64,000 nt of DNA from Adenanthera pavonina (GCA_026686845.1 JAIVEN010000004.1:28242827-28306826); one strand, 5' to 3'; positions 39,005 through 51,015 are shown, counted from the stretch's first letter. Translations and numbers: made by a program. Notes: generated from the sequence alone by a model not told the origin.

Positions 39005-39272
39005 CGCAATACACACACACACACACTGGGCACAGCAGAAAGAGAGCAGCAGTCTAGACTCCAGAGGGCAAAACAAAAAGTCTTGGGAGCAAGCGGAGGG
39101 GGACTCGGTTCGATAGCTTCAAACAAGATTCCGACAAATCTCTATTTTCCTTGAAAAGGGTATCTGAGAATGAAGGAGAGTTGAGAGAGACGAAGGTAGA
39201 AGCAGAAATTGGGATGAATCCGAAGAGAATAGAAACCGAAAGAGGCAGAAGAAAATCAAAGCTTCACCAGAG
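39005..39272 (+). other. Possible orphan first exon (5' UTR plus 19 codons)
   Basis: A GC-richer, purine-rich island stands out of AT-rich DNA. It has a CA repeat (39010-39026), a leader-like stretch, and ATG at 39214 followed by a Lys/Arg-rich frame (MNPKRIETERGRRKSKLHQ) running into AG|GTAATC at 39272, a good splice donor. A four-codon upstream frame starts at 39170. No second exon is seen before the kinase, which is on the other strand. It could be the start of a lost gene, a captured fragment, or part of a transposon. Confidence 0.3.
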
Positions 39273-40518
39273 GTAATCTTGTGCATATTTGACTTTTACT
39301 AGTCACAATCTTAATTGTCCTACAAAGTCCTCTCCCTGCTGCTATGTTCATCTCTGTCTCCCTTCCCTTTTGTTCCCTTCATTCATCTTTAGCGAAACTC
39401 TATGCGACACTTGGACCTTTTTGCTTTCTTTATGCTCAGTTATACTATTTGGCGTGTATAGAAGGATCCAAAGCTTGTATTATCACATGAGTCTCCCAGC
39501 CCTTTTATTTAGTGAATTTAAAACTTTTGCACAGATGAACAACTTTTCTTAATCAGCTTACCATGTTTTTTTGCTTGCACTGAAATTTTTTGTTTTCTTT
39601 TCTTAGCTGATTTGGTTGATGGCTGCATCTTTGTTCCTTTATTTATTTATTTATTTTTGGCATTCTGCTGGGCATTCTTGGACACTCTAAATTTAGATAA
39701 AGGATTTTCCCTAGGTAGGCCATTCCATGTTTTATTATCTTGCATTCTACTTTGTCCAAGTTTAGTTAGACTTGTAGAAAATTCAAGTGAAACTTTAGTT
39801 GGACTTAAAACAATGGTTGGGGGGGTTCAGTGACTTCAATCCATAAAAGTTGGTAAATATTGGGTAATTAATTAAGTGATATTGGAGTTTAGATTAGGAC
39901 TTACATGAATTTGGTTGTGTGCCTTCAATGTAATACACAAGTAGTGACTAGTAAATTAGATTTGTTTTTTCTCTCTTCTTAATTAAAATTAGAGATTGAG
40001 CTGATATTATTCAAAGTCCTTCCTCGGAAATGATTTCAACAGTCTTAAAATGACTACGCAATGAGTTGGAGAAAGAATTAGGTCACAACTAGAGTAAAGA
40101 GTAGAAGAAATTGGAAAATGGTTGAAATTGAGAAATAAACATAACTCCTGCTTTAGGTAGCATGGTCATGTCACTGTGCAACATAAAATTTCACCCATTA
40201 AGTTAAATAAAATTTTAGCCAACCAATTCAATCAAAATTTACTAAACTACCTTCTAATTAATTACATATGGATGGAATTTTAATTTTTGTAAAGCTAATA
40301 TAATTGGGTTGTTATTAGATACCAAAACTTGAAAAGCGTACATACGTGGACACTTATATTTCATTGTAAAAAAGGGCTCCTAAACCATATAATATAGCAA
40401 ATTTTACAGGTAATAGATATCCATTTATCACAAGATAATGCGCCCAACATTTTGTGGGATACTCAAAAGAAATGCATAACAGATAACAACACAAATTGCA
40501 AATAGTGTTAATGGTTTG
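39273..40518. other. Non-coding region
   Basis: Pyrimidine-rich just after the possible splice donor, then AT-rich. Small frames at 39289-39552 and 39612-39833 have no domain. The end adjoins the 3' end of the receptor kinase gene and would include its terminator. Confidence 0.5.
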
Positions 40519-40877
40519 TCAAATATGACATTGCTGCCTCTGCATATACATGACTTTGATCCTGTTCAATGACACTACAACCTCTGTCATGTTGTTACGC
40601 GTTTCTGGAAAATCAGTGCAACAATTCATGGCCACTTCAAAAATAGAGGATGTAGATGTCAATATATTACCAATATGTTGTTGATCTTCTTGTAATAAAT
40701 TGGAATCTATGACTTGAATTATTGCATGTGGCATTGACTCACTTACCCAACTCTTCAAGCTCAATCCTGAGACAAACATATCTTCTGTTGGCTTTTTTCT
40801 TGTGAACACTTCTATCAGCAAAATTCCATAGCTGTACACATCTACTCCTATTGAAACAACTCCAACAGATCCATATT
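40519..40877 (-). CDS. Receptor kinase exon 3: kinase C-lobe
   Basis: Acceptor TATGTAG|AATATGG restores A-P-E-Y-G-S across the splice. It encodes YSYGILLIEVFTRKKPTED and ends with the conserved CCTDFPETRNNMTEVVVSLNRIK and stop. In many subfamily XII genes the one intron falls at this same place, which supports the model. Confidence 0.92.
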
Positions 40878-43800
40878 CTACATATAATTAAAGTTAAGTA
40901 GTTAAAAGTGCAAGTTCACTTTCATGATAAAATCCACAAACTAAGAACTATTTAAGACTATGCTTTTATGTCAATTAGAGATGGAACAAAAAAGAAATAA
41001 GTTATGTTGATCTTTTATATATATATATATATAATTATTTGGTATCTAGTATTATTGGATTGTATTTGGATACTATCAGACTCAAATGGGTAACTCCCCC
41101 AACATGATTTTTTCTTTTGTTTTTTTTTTTTCCATTTATAAGGCCCAAACTTGAAACTTTGCTTAATAAGTGTTGAGTTTTTTGCTGTAACAACCCTAAT
41201 TTTATTCTTTTGTACATGTAGTGGACTCATGGAGGAATACTTTTAGATTGGTGCAAATTCGGAGGGGGCCAGGATCGAAGGAAGAGATGAGAAAAGAGAG
41301 AAGGAAGAAAAAAAAATCTTCCATTTTGTGGCAAGCTTTTTTTGCATTGTGGCGGGAGAATGAAATTAGGTCAATGATTTTTGAAAACAGAGAGTACTGG
41401 TGCCACGGTGCCAATAACCCCATCGTGGCACCATGTTGCGAAATTTGTTTTTCAATCACGTGAACCAGTCAAAGGGAGAAGGAGAAATGGAGAAGATTGA
41501 AGGTTCTCTATTAGGGTTCAAAGGTCTAAGGTGTTGGGACATGTTTTAGAGCTGTGGGAAGCTTGAATTTCATAGGTATGATGATTCTCCACTTGCTCCT
41601 TCCTTTTTTTTTTTTCTGATTTTTGAAGGTAGATTTTGGTGTTGGATGTTGGGGGTCAGGTTGGGGTGGACTTCCACTGATTAAATTGTGTTCAAGTGCT
41701 TCAATGATGTGCTTTTGGGTGTGTGCAAGCCTTGGCGGCATTGGATTTTGGGTGCTTGTGTGGTTGTTTCTCCAAACCCTAGTCTTTGGTTTTAGGATTC
41801 TTGGGGGAGCATGAATTTGGAGAGGTTCAAATTGATTGTATGTGTGTAATTGGATGTTTTGTGATATGGGTTGGTATTGGAATATGGTTTTATTGGGTTT
41901 ATGCTTGGAATACCGATTGATTTAAGCTACACTGGAGATTATAATCTTGGTTTGATATGTGTGTTTGGTGATTGTATAGGATGTGTGCTTGCGTGGTGGA
42001 GGTATCTATGTTCCAAGAAGTTGTTCGGATGTAGCAAAATCAATGGTAAGTGGTTAAATTGTGTTATAGTGGATTTGGGCTTTAGAGGCACTAAATGGTC
42101 TTGGGTAAATTCTTATGGTTTTATTGGAGTTTGTTGAATGTTTGAGCTTTATGGTGTCAAATACTACCTAATTGACTTGGATTGTCTATTTTTTGTGTGT
42201 GGTAGTTGGTGATTCTTTGGCCTACTGAAGTGCTGAAAGTGTGTGTCAACCAGAGGTAATCGGGAGGTATGGTTTATTTATCATATATGTCTGAAAGTTT
42301 TCATATTATGATATGCACAATGAATCACAACAAGTGAGTTTTCTCAAACCTTTGTTCCTTGGGAATCATGATAGGAAAAATAGCAATGTTAGTATGTATA
42401 TATATATATCTATATGTATAGATGTATACATGAATATAAGTATAAAGACACTATTTCAACACGATGGTGTTAATGATGATGGAAATAGTTTTGGATATAT
42501 ACACATATATATTTAGAATCATGATGAGTATTGATATATTTGTTACTATTGTGCATCCCCATGTGATATCTTGTGTGAAGGTATTATGCTAGCCTGGTAA
42601 TGATGATAATGACTATGTATGATAATGACATGTTGGCATAGCATGAAAGGCGTTATCACTTTGACCATGCATGTTGAGCATTGGATGGATGGATAATGAT
42701 GTCTTGTGATACCATGTGGCATGCAGATCCACTGATGAGACATGCCAAGCCTTATGTCTAGGTGGTGAGGTTTCTATGTATCCATACCACTGAATCATTG
42801 TTCTTTGGCCAGGAAGATCTAAGTGGCAATTGTGACATCCGTGCACTGCTGAGGGCGGGGAGTGATCGCCGGTGCAAGAAAGGGGGTGTGAGATAAAAAG
42901 TGATAAGGCACGGACAAGGAGTGGCTCCTGGCAGGCTTTCAAGCGGGAGGGGCATATGAATGAATCGAATACATGCCAGAACAATAGAGATCCAGAGACT
43001 GTATAGGTATGGGATGATACGGTTGATGATAGCTTAAAGGAATTGAACAAGGTGCATTTACCTTTTCGGTAGCCTATCCCTTAAGGACTCCTCAGTTAAG
43101 TGTGCTTGACTTGGAGTAATTCTGGGATGGATGACCTCCTGGGAAGGAGGTGTGTGAGTGAGGGCAAAGTACATTGAAATGACTTGTGTTGGTTAGTAGG
43201 GATAGTCGTCAATCCCAAAGAAGTGGTCGGACATTACAGCAGTGGATTGAGGATACAACTTCCCTAAAACACCACCAATTTGGGTGGACCAGGGGAAGGA
43301 GAACCATGGTCTACGCACTAGTGAAATGATCTTTGGTCGGCTTATGATTAGTGGTAGTGAGCTTAGTAGTTGCCCGGAATCAGCCTTAACCACTTGTTGG
43401 AAGGGGACTGTTTATCAAGGTCACCTTATGGTGGTGATTAGCTCATGGTTCCTATTGTTATTAATATGGGATTTTGCATATCATTTGCATAGCATTGTGC
43501 ATAATACATGTTGCATATGTATAATAGTATATTGAATCCTTGTATCTGTCTTGTTATATATTTTTATGCCCATGTTCTTTCTTAAAGGAAACCTTTGCTT
43601 TATATGTTACTCGTGGTTACTGGGACATTTGTCTCACCCCCAGTTGATACCCCTTTTTAGGAGAGGATGTATTGCTCTAGCAAGACAGTGACCAAGGTGA
43701 GTTTCCCCTTGGTCAGGCATGGGATATTCGAGTACTCACGTGTGGTATGTGTTTGTTTGAGAACATATGTTGTGTATATATAGTATTGTACCAAGTATGG

Positions 43801-46800
43801 TTTTATGACTAGATGCCATGTGTAATGATACCTTGTATGTCCTCTGGGTTATCCTTGAATCCTTATCTCTTTTGCTTGTCTCTTGACACCTTGTTCTGTA
43901 GATCGATGTGTGAGGCTAGAACGTGTATAGTTGAATAGGTAGTGAATTGTGAAGTTATAACCTTGTTAGTTACCGTATGTTCTTGGGCATACGCCTCATT
44001 CATTGTTTTTGAGGGTTTGGGTTTAGGGCATTAGTTGCTTATATGTATATTGGTGAATCAAAGTAGCGTATATGGTTATTCGGGGATTTTGGAGTATCTA
44101 ATGGAAAAAAAATGTCACCCAATAGTAGAATTAGGGTTCAAGGGGGTCAAAACCTAAGAGAATGTTTTTCTTGGGGTACTACCTCCTTGAACAATATCCC
44201 TGTGTTAATTGTGACCTACAGGAAAGAGTTTTGTGACTAAAAGGTCAATAGATAGGAATTATGATGTGTTGATGCCAAGTTTTGGTTTGAAAGTGACCAT
44301 TTCAGTTATGGGTGTCCAAATTTCTATATGGAGGAATTTTGAGACAATGTCAATGTCTATAGTTAGAGGAGGAGAAGAGTGACTTGTAGGCATTAGAAGC
44401 ACATCAACTGATGGTCTGGTTGGAGAGAGATGCACATCCAAAGTTTGTCTAGAAAATCAGATTTGTTGTCATTTGACAGCAAATATTGGTACCATGGCAC
44501 TAGATTCCTAGGCTGCGGCACCACACCCCAGTTTCTTCTTTTTCATCATGTTCTCCCCCAATCTGGGTTTTTGGGTCACTTGTTCATATTATTCTCAATT
44601 TTCTAGCTCTTGCTCCCTTAGTTCTTTATCCTATAAAGTTCATTTGGGATATTCTGCTTAAGTTATGATCCTTGGAGGTAGTTTGGGTCTATGTTTCCTT
44701 ATGATGTTACATTTGTCACTCAATTCAATTGTAGTTGGTTCTTGTGTTGGCCCTTAGATTGCCTTGGTTATATGTGTCATGTTTAACTTAACAATAAAAA
44801 AGTAGTCCTTGAAATCTATACTTTCAAATTTCTCAAAAATTGTTAGAAAGCTTCCTCAAATGCAATATGATATTTTTTCTAGAAGACACACACACACATA
44901 TAGATATTAAATTGGTATATATATTAGGTTAAAATTACTTAATATGGTGATTTGCAACACACTTACACATATTAAAATACACCTTCACTTTCATGTTAAA
45001 AAATAAATTAGTTGAAGTATTTGACACACATATAGAAAATTAAATTAAACTAACCCAGTTCTCTATTTAAATGCAATTATACAAGAACCTCCTCACAAAA
45101 AAATTAGAAGAAAACACTCAATTATTTTTCTCTGTAAGAAAGGAATTTAGTTTCAGGTGTGATTATTTCAAATAAATAATTTTAAATTGTAATTCCTTAT
45201 TTGAACTTCTTATTTATCGAAGTTAAATCAAGAACACATGCATCTAATGTTTTGTAACATGTATGATATTTCTCATATTAATTAATTTTCCTACTCTAAT
45301 TTTATATGATATATTGCTAATGTGTATAACGAGTGACAATATATGTAAGATTTCCCAAGTATTATCTGTTAATGTGACTCCTATGGAATCTAAAATAAAT
45401 TTAAGAAAAAAAAACACAAGTTAGTCTTTTTTAACATTAATGTTTGTGCATGTTTTATACGTATTCTTAGAATATAAATGCAAAAGCAAAAAAATAAAAA
45501 TAAGGTTTAGAATAATTACCTGGTGCAATATACCCAATTGTAGGTATTGTCTCTGTATATGCCTTAGATTGCCCTTCTAAGAGTTTGGAAATTCCGAAGT
45601 CACTCACATGAGCTACCATATCATCATCCAACAAAATGTTACTTGGCTTTAAATCACAATGAACCACTGGTGCTTGCAAGCCATGATGGAGATATTCCAA
45701 AGCAGATGCTACATTTATCATTATATTCAATCTTTGTAGAAAATCTAAACAATAATTATGAGAATACAACCATTTTTCAAGGCTCCCACTAGGCATGAAC
45801 TCCATTACCAAAGACTTGAAATCAACATTGGAACAACTACTTATGATTTTCACCAAATTTCGATGGCGCACATTACACATTATGTCACATTCTACTTCAA
45901 AGCTCTTTGACATTACTTCTGAATCAAAATTGAATATTTTAATTGCAACCATCATCCCATTTCGGAGCCTTCCTTTGAACACAGAACCGTAACTCCCCCT
46001 TCCAAGTAAGTTACTCTCATCAAATCCATTGGTTGCTTCTAGAATTTCAAAATATGAAATCCTCCTTGGCACTCCAAAAGTTGATAAATCCATTTCATCT
46101 AGATCCCTTGAATTTGGTTGCTTCTTCTGATGAAGTATAATGCCTAAAACAACCATAATTATCATCACAACTACTGGTAATATGCATTTCAATAAAAGAA
46201 ATTTTGCCATTAACCTTCTTCTTGTTTGTCTTTCACATAGAGGCACTTTCAATTGTGGCTTGCCACAAAGAGCTTCATTCATCATGAAAGACTCAGCAGT
46301 CAAATTTTTAAAAACACCATCACTTGGAATCTCTCCTTGGAGTTTGTTACTAGAGAAATTGACATGCTTAAGATAAGAAAGTGACTCTAGAGATTTAGGG
46401 ATCTCACCTGACAAATTATTTTGGGAAAGATCTAAATTTTCTAAGCTTCGCAAATTCCCAAATGATTCAGGAATATTCCCTTGGAGTTTGTTAAATGCTA
46501 AAGAGAGATATTGCAAATTTTGCAAGCCACCAATGGTCGTTGGAATGATGCCTGAAATATGATTTCTTGACAAATCCAATGATGTAAGAGCTTTTAAGTT
46601 TTCAATCCTGAATGAAAGATTTCCAACTAAAATATTGAAAGATAAATTTACATTCAATATATTCTTCAAAGTCCAAAAAGAAGAGGGTATCTCAGAAATC
46701 AACTTATTAGATGCCAAGAAAAGATCTTGTAAAGAGGTAAGATTGGCTAAGCATGGTGGTATTGCTCCAGAAAACTTGTTCACGTCTAGATATAAATAAA

Positions 46801-49800
46801 CAAGTCCTCTAATTTCACAAAGCTCATCAACAATTAAGCCATGTAGCTCATTGACTTGAAGATCCAAAAGCTGAAGAGCCTGTAAGTTTCTCATAGTTGT
46901 CGAAATTGCTCCATTCAAAACATTATCACCCAAACCTAATGTAATCAAATTTGTGAGATTCCCAATTTCTGATGGTATGTTGCCATTAATACTGCAAGAT
47001 TGTATCAACAAGTCCTGTAGAGAATCAGAGAAGTTTCCAATGGAATTAGGAAGTTTTACAAAGAAAGGATTCATTGAGAGATCCAAAACACTCAAATGTC
47101 TACAATTCGACAATGAGCCAAGAAAGCCAGTTTCAGAACGGGAAGCATCTATAATGCTTAAATTGTTGTCATATACTCGAAGGTCTTTCAAGTATCTTAA
47201 ATTCCCAAGTGTGCTAGGCAAAAGCCCACTAAATTTGTTTTTCTCCATTCCTATTATGGTTAGCTTGGAAGCATTGGATATAGTACTTGGGATTCTTCCT
47301 GAAAATTTGTTGCCCCATAAATACAGACCAAGTAGATTAGGAAGGCAGCATCCAAAGTCTGATGGAAGACTACCTGATAGAGAATTGTTTGCAAGAGACA
47401 ATTTACCCAACATTGACATGTTAAAAAGTGTTGACGGAACAGATCCACTCAACTTGTTTTGTGACAACAGTAACATCTCAAGCTTACCAAGATTGCCTAT
47501 TTCTGTAGGTATTGGACCTAGAAGCAAAATACAAATTTACGTTTGTTATTTAGAAGCTAATACTAATAATGATAAAAGATGGTAAATATGTAACTAATTA
47601 GATGTATGTATGATACTGGATTTAAAGTAAAATACCAAAATAATTAGGCTTTAAAGTTAAATAAAACTAGGAAAAATTAATAAAAAATGAGATATACTTA
47701 AATATATTGATTTTTGACGTCCATAAGGCTATTTTAAAAAAAAAAGATATAGTTCTTGAACCACTGTGAAGTTTTTAATGTCTCTTTGTGTGAATACAAT
47801 AAAATCTATTGGAGGAGGATGGAGACGGTTTGAGTTGTGTACAAATGTTACCAATGAGCACTAGGCTAATTTAGGGATTTATTGGCACTCAATAATTGGT
47901 GTTTTCTTAGGAAATGCCAACGAAAGTGTAATATGGATGATGATGACGATTTGATCTATCTACAAATGTTACCAATGAGTACTAGGCCAATTTAGGGATT
48001 TATTAACATTTAATAATTGATGTTTCCTTAGGAAATGCCAATTAAAGTGAGACGTGGATACTTTATTTGGCATTTCCTAGAAAACATCAACTAAAGGTTG
48101 TATATTAGTTGGTGTTTCCAAGAAAACACCAACTTTGATCCATATAAAAAAATGGCATTTATGATTAAAATGCCGACTTTTGTTGTTTCTTTTAATTTGC
48201 TTCAAGGTTTAATTTTTTGGTACTTCCCTTGCTCTTGTTCAAACTCCCTACAAAACCCTTCCTTGTGTTCTCTTTCTCTGCTTCTCTATGAATCATCATC
48301 GTCCAACCTCATTATCGTGAGTGCAGCCGTTGGCAGCTCAGACCACCATCACCATCATTCCCATTTCATCTTCATATTTCATCTCCACCTTCAAATCTCT
48401 TCGAATTAGAGTCTCAAGCAATTTGTCACTCTCTCCCTCCTTCCTCTCTTTGGCCTCCATCAATGGATTCCACTGTGCCCTAAAGTTTCCCTCCAACTAC
48501 TCTCATTTTTGGCATAGTCGAGGTGATATTTGACCCAAAAAATTCATTGGCATAGAGATAGATTGTGTAATTTTGAAAGTCCATGACATTTATAATAGTG
48601 AGATTACGTAATTTTGTAAAAGATAATTAATCTTATATAATCAGAAAATTCATTAGCATCAAACAATATCACTTGTTGTTTCCAAATATGATAATTGGCT
48701 TTCGGAATTTATCCTCCACTGTCAACTAAAATAAACCTATTTAAACAATATAATTAACTATTTATAGTTTCAACATTATTGCATAGTTGTTCTTATTTAT
48801 TTTCTCCTAGGAATGGTTTTCCAAACAAACAAAAGGCTACTTAAAACATGTCTTCAACCGGCAATCATTAGATAAACAATACCAAAAACAAAATATTCTC
48901 ATGCATAATAAATCAACAGAATAGTTCACGTATACACACAAATTTATAAACATAAGCATTTAACATCATAATAAATATATAATCATATAAAAACCTTATG
49001 ACATAAAAAAAAAAAGGAATTCCACCAAAAAGATAGCCTAGCTAAAAGAAGATTTTAAAGCACATTTTATTCTTAGCAACGGAAAAAAAAATCCTCAAAG
49101 AGGGTTTTCTATCAGTACCGTCGTCACCGCAAGGTCCCACAATATAGGATCTGAATTAGTCTGAAGGCGGGTAATGAACCCAAGTTACCCTAGGATACTG
49201 GGCGTAAGTAGCAAAAAAAAAGAACATTTTATTCTACCAAAAAAAAGAAGGCACATTTTATTAATTTGTCTGTATTGATTAAAACATTTAATTGTCACAA
49301 ATACATTATTCAAGGCATACCCGTTAAAAAGTTTTTAGATGAAGTAATTAGTGTAATTGAAGATAACTTGAAAGTATAGGTGTATATTAGAAAGTTTGTT
49401 TTAAGCAATCTGCAAAATCTTGTGTGTTAAAAGATTGAGTCCAAGATTATGAACCAAAGACCTTTGTAGTTTGCAGACGAATTTATATTCAGTAGTGAAA
49501 GCAAAATAATGTATCCCCGAATGAAAACCATATTAGAAGTGTATTTTTCTCTATAATGCTGTTTATAATTAAAGGAATGAGAAAATGATTGTGACAATAA
49601 ACAAAATGGGGTTAATGAATGTTGAAAAGGGAATAAAGAGCTTACCTTGAGATACAATCAAAGAACACAACCTTGAAAGGAATTCTTTACACACTAACAT
49701 CGACAAATCTGATTGAAATAATTTCTAATTAATACTATAAGAAATATTAATATGGCATGTTATGATCAAGACATACCTGTTAAGGAGTTGTAAGGCAAAA

Positions 49801-50392
49801 GGATCCACTCAAGTGAGGATAAGTTAGAAATAGTTGGAGGTATTATCCCTGAAAGCTTGTTTCTTGAAATGCGTAAAATCTTTAAATGCTGAAGTCTTCC
49901 AATCTCAAATGGAATAGATCCCTGGATAAAATTTTCTTTCCAATCCAAGGTCTCTAGCTTGGACAAATTGGATATACTTTTAGGAATTTCTCCACTAAAT
50001 GCATTATAGCTCAAGTTGAGAATTTCCAATTTGTTTAATTGAAATAACTCATTTGGCAACTCACCATAAAAGTTGTTGCTATGAAAGTCAAGTTCGACTA
50101 GGGAAGACAAATTTCCAACTTGTGAGGGTAAGGTTCCCTTGAGACCCATCCCACTGAGATTCAAGATCCTTACTCTCTGATGGCTAGCATCACATGTGAC
50201 CCCAATCCAATTGCAAATGGAAGAAGAGTCGGACCAATTAGCCAAGCGATTGTAAGGGTCTCTGATAGAAGATTTAAATGCAAGGAGTGCCAATTCATCG
50301 ATAGCAAAATTGGTGTGACATAAAGTAGGACAAATCATGAGACAAAGTAGTAAGAACATGGAGAAGAAGAAATGAAAACAAAGGTTTGCCAT
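40519..50392 (-). CDS. LRR receptor-like kinase, subfamily XII (FLS2/EFR/Xa21 type), non-RD
   Basis: Membrane receptor kinase, most likely a pattern-recognition immune receptor; its ligand cannot be read from sequence. Coding parts are 50392-49777, 47517-45520 and 40877-40519, totalling 2973 nt: 990 codons and a stop, with both GT-AG junctions in phase. In order: signal peptide (about 1-25), LRRNT with Cys pair (CNWIGVTC), 21-22 LRRs, a transmembrane segment (ILPVVVMIIMVVLGIIL), then a kinase with GRGSYGSV, VAIK (Lys about 732), HCDLKPSN (825-832), DFG (845-847) and APE split by intron 2. His-Cys-Asp replaces His-Arg-Asp, the non-RD state typical of immune receptors. Size and LRR number match EFR and Xa21. 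Whether the 4.6 kb second intron splices normally is unknown. Confidence 0.93.
42831..43238 (+). mobile_element. Cassandra-like LTR with 5S rRNA-derived segment
   Basis: This 408-bp insert starts TGTGACATCC and ends ACATTACA, flanked by GCAAT (42826-42830) and GCAGT (43239-43243). The uninserted relative in LTR B1 near 4827-4850 reads across the site, so this is a real insertion. It contains a 5S rRNA-like segment, the hallmark of Cassandra TRIM elements, whose LTRs carry 5S promoter sequence. Only one LTR-sized unit is present, so it is probably a solo LTR. Confidence 0.75.
43072..43150 (+). other. 5S rRNA-like segment with internal promoter boxes
   Basis: Matches the 3' two-thirds of plant 5S rRNA: CTCCTCAGTTAAGTGTGCTT (5S: CTCCGCAGTTAAGCGTGCTT) and GGGATGGATGACCTCCTGGG (5S: AGGATGGGTGACCTCCTGGG). 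Box A, intermediate element and box C regions are recognisable with a few changes. The 5' end of 5S is missing or too diverged, so it is not a functional 5S gene. Confidence 0.8.
45520..47517 (-). CDS. Receptor kinase exon 2: LRRs, membrane segment, kinase N- and central lobes
   Basis: Acceptor TTCTAG|GTCC; donor CCAG|GTAATT. It carries about 16 LRRs, including one irregular repeat (VYDNNLSIIDASRSETGF). Then come the juxtamembrane Cys pair (ALCGKPQLKVPLC), the membrane helix, and the kinase up to IAP. The reverse-strand frames over it (46953-47585 and others) are shadows. Confidence 0.95.
47830..48130. repeat. Diverged tandem duplication with hairpin units
   Basis: Two copies of about 125 bp (starting near 47840 and 47956; shared landmarks 'tacaaatgttaccaatgag', 'aatttagggatttatt', 'cttaggaaatgccaa'). 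They are followed by 'ggcatttcctagaaaacatc' and the inverted pair AGTTGGTGTTT / AAACACCAACT around 48102-48129. The repeated GGTGTTT motifs resemble subterminal repeats of a CACTA-type element, which is a guess. Confidence 0.55.
49074..49223. mobile_element. SINE-like insertion with 12-bp direct repeats
   Basis: A 150-bp GC-richer block is flanked by a perfect ACATTTTATTCT (49062-49073 and 49224-49235) and has an A-run at its right end. The reverse strand has GGGTTCATTACCC, loosely like a Pol III box B. Long target repeats with a homopolymer tail fit LINE-type retroposition. Orientation is unresolved. Target duplication is clear; SINE family is not. Confidence 0.55.
49777..50392 (-). CDS. Receptor kinase exon 1: signal peptide, LRRNT, LRRs 1-5
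   Basis: Starts at the Met at 50392, followed by the hydrophobic FHFFFSMFLLLCLMI stretch. It then has the LRRNT (LALLAFKSSIRDPYNRLANW) and five repeats, plus part of the sixth, ending at ACAG|GTATGT. The split glycine codon joins exon 2 to give NSLTGPIPTEIGN, a continuous LRR, so no repeat is missing. Confidence 0.93.
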
Positions 50393-50445
50393 GTTGCTCA
50401 GGTTTATGTCTTCTTAGATTGAAGAGGGAGGAGAAGAATACTACA

Positions 50446-50456
50446 CTATATATATC
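50446..50456 (-). promoter_or_regulatory. TATA box of the receptor kinase gene
   Basis: The minus strand reads GATATATATAG, 54-64 bp before the ATG, so the 5' leader is short (about 25-30 nt). Confidence 0.6.
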
Positions 50457-51015
50457 CCTAGAAATTGATAAGCACGATCTTCAGCAAGAGTGATGATTAC
50501 AAACTAATTATTAGTTGCTAACCTAATAAAAATATTTTAATTCTTGCCTAGAATTAATCGTCTTGTTAATTTGATCTTGGTTATTTTGTAAATGAAATAT
50601 TGTATATATGTTCTAACACAATTTCAAAATAAAATAATAAATTCAATTATCCAAAAAATTTTTGTGGATGTTCTTTTTCCAAAGACTAACATTATTGTGC
50701 CATTTTCTCCACACAACAGGTACATGGCTTGGCTTGACTTTTACTTTTGCCCCATCAATTAGTTGTGGAAAAGCATGCCAATATTCACATTCATACAAGC
50801 TTATGTTGTTATGAATGGAATGTCTTTATATGCATACACATATATATATTGAGATTATAAAATTATGTTTGGTGTAAAAAAAATGAACGATAAACATTTA
50901 TTTTATTCAGATTATAAAATAGAATCTTAAATGTCAATTTGTTTTAGAAAAACAATTTGTGGAATATTCAAACTCCTACAAACATTCGATATTAATGTTG
51001 CCTTTTTTTATCACC
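50457..51015. other. Upstream region of the receptor kinase gene
   Basis: AT-rich, no gene. A diverged copy of the 'cattattgtgccattttctc' unit lies at about 50690-50760. Any further promoter elements of the kinase would be here, but none is clear beyond the TATA box. Confidence 0.5.

Larger units (their letters stand above)
41186..44711 (+). repeat. Solo LTR 'B2' in intron 2 of the receptor kinase
   Basis: This 3.5 kb block runs TGTAACAACC to GATGTTACA with TTTGC before (41181-41185) and TTTGT after (44712-44716), a near-exact 5-bp duplication. It is antisense to the gene. It is the same family as LTR B1. It includes a nested Cassandra-like LTR. No element interior is present. About 1.1 kb of native intron remains around it (40878-41185 and 44712-45519), which shows no gene. 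Confidence 0.85.
47518..49776 (-). other. Intron 1 of the receptor kinase
   Basis: 2.26 kb with GTATGT donor and TTCTAG acceptor. It contains a direct repeat with hairpins (47830-48130), a pyrimidine-rich stretch (48230-48520) that could be transposon-derived, and a SINE-like insert (49074-49223). The frames at 48098-48409 and 48321-48533 are on the opposite strand and show no domain. Confidence 0.8.

Noticed and set aside
43072..43150. Functional 5S rRNA gene
   Set aside because: Only the 3' part is recognisable, it has several changes, and it lies within a 408-bp TG...CA insert with target duplications.
46953..47585. 210-codon plus-strand frame across the receptor kinase exon
   Set aside because: It is the antisense shadow of the LRR-coding exon, with no domain and no splice or promoter context.
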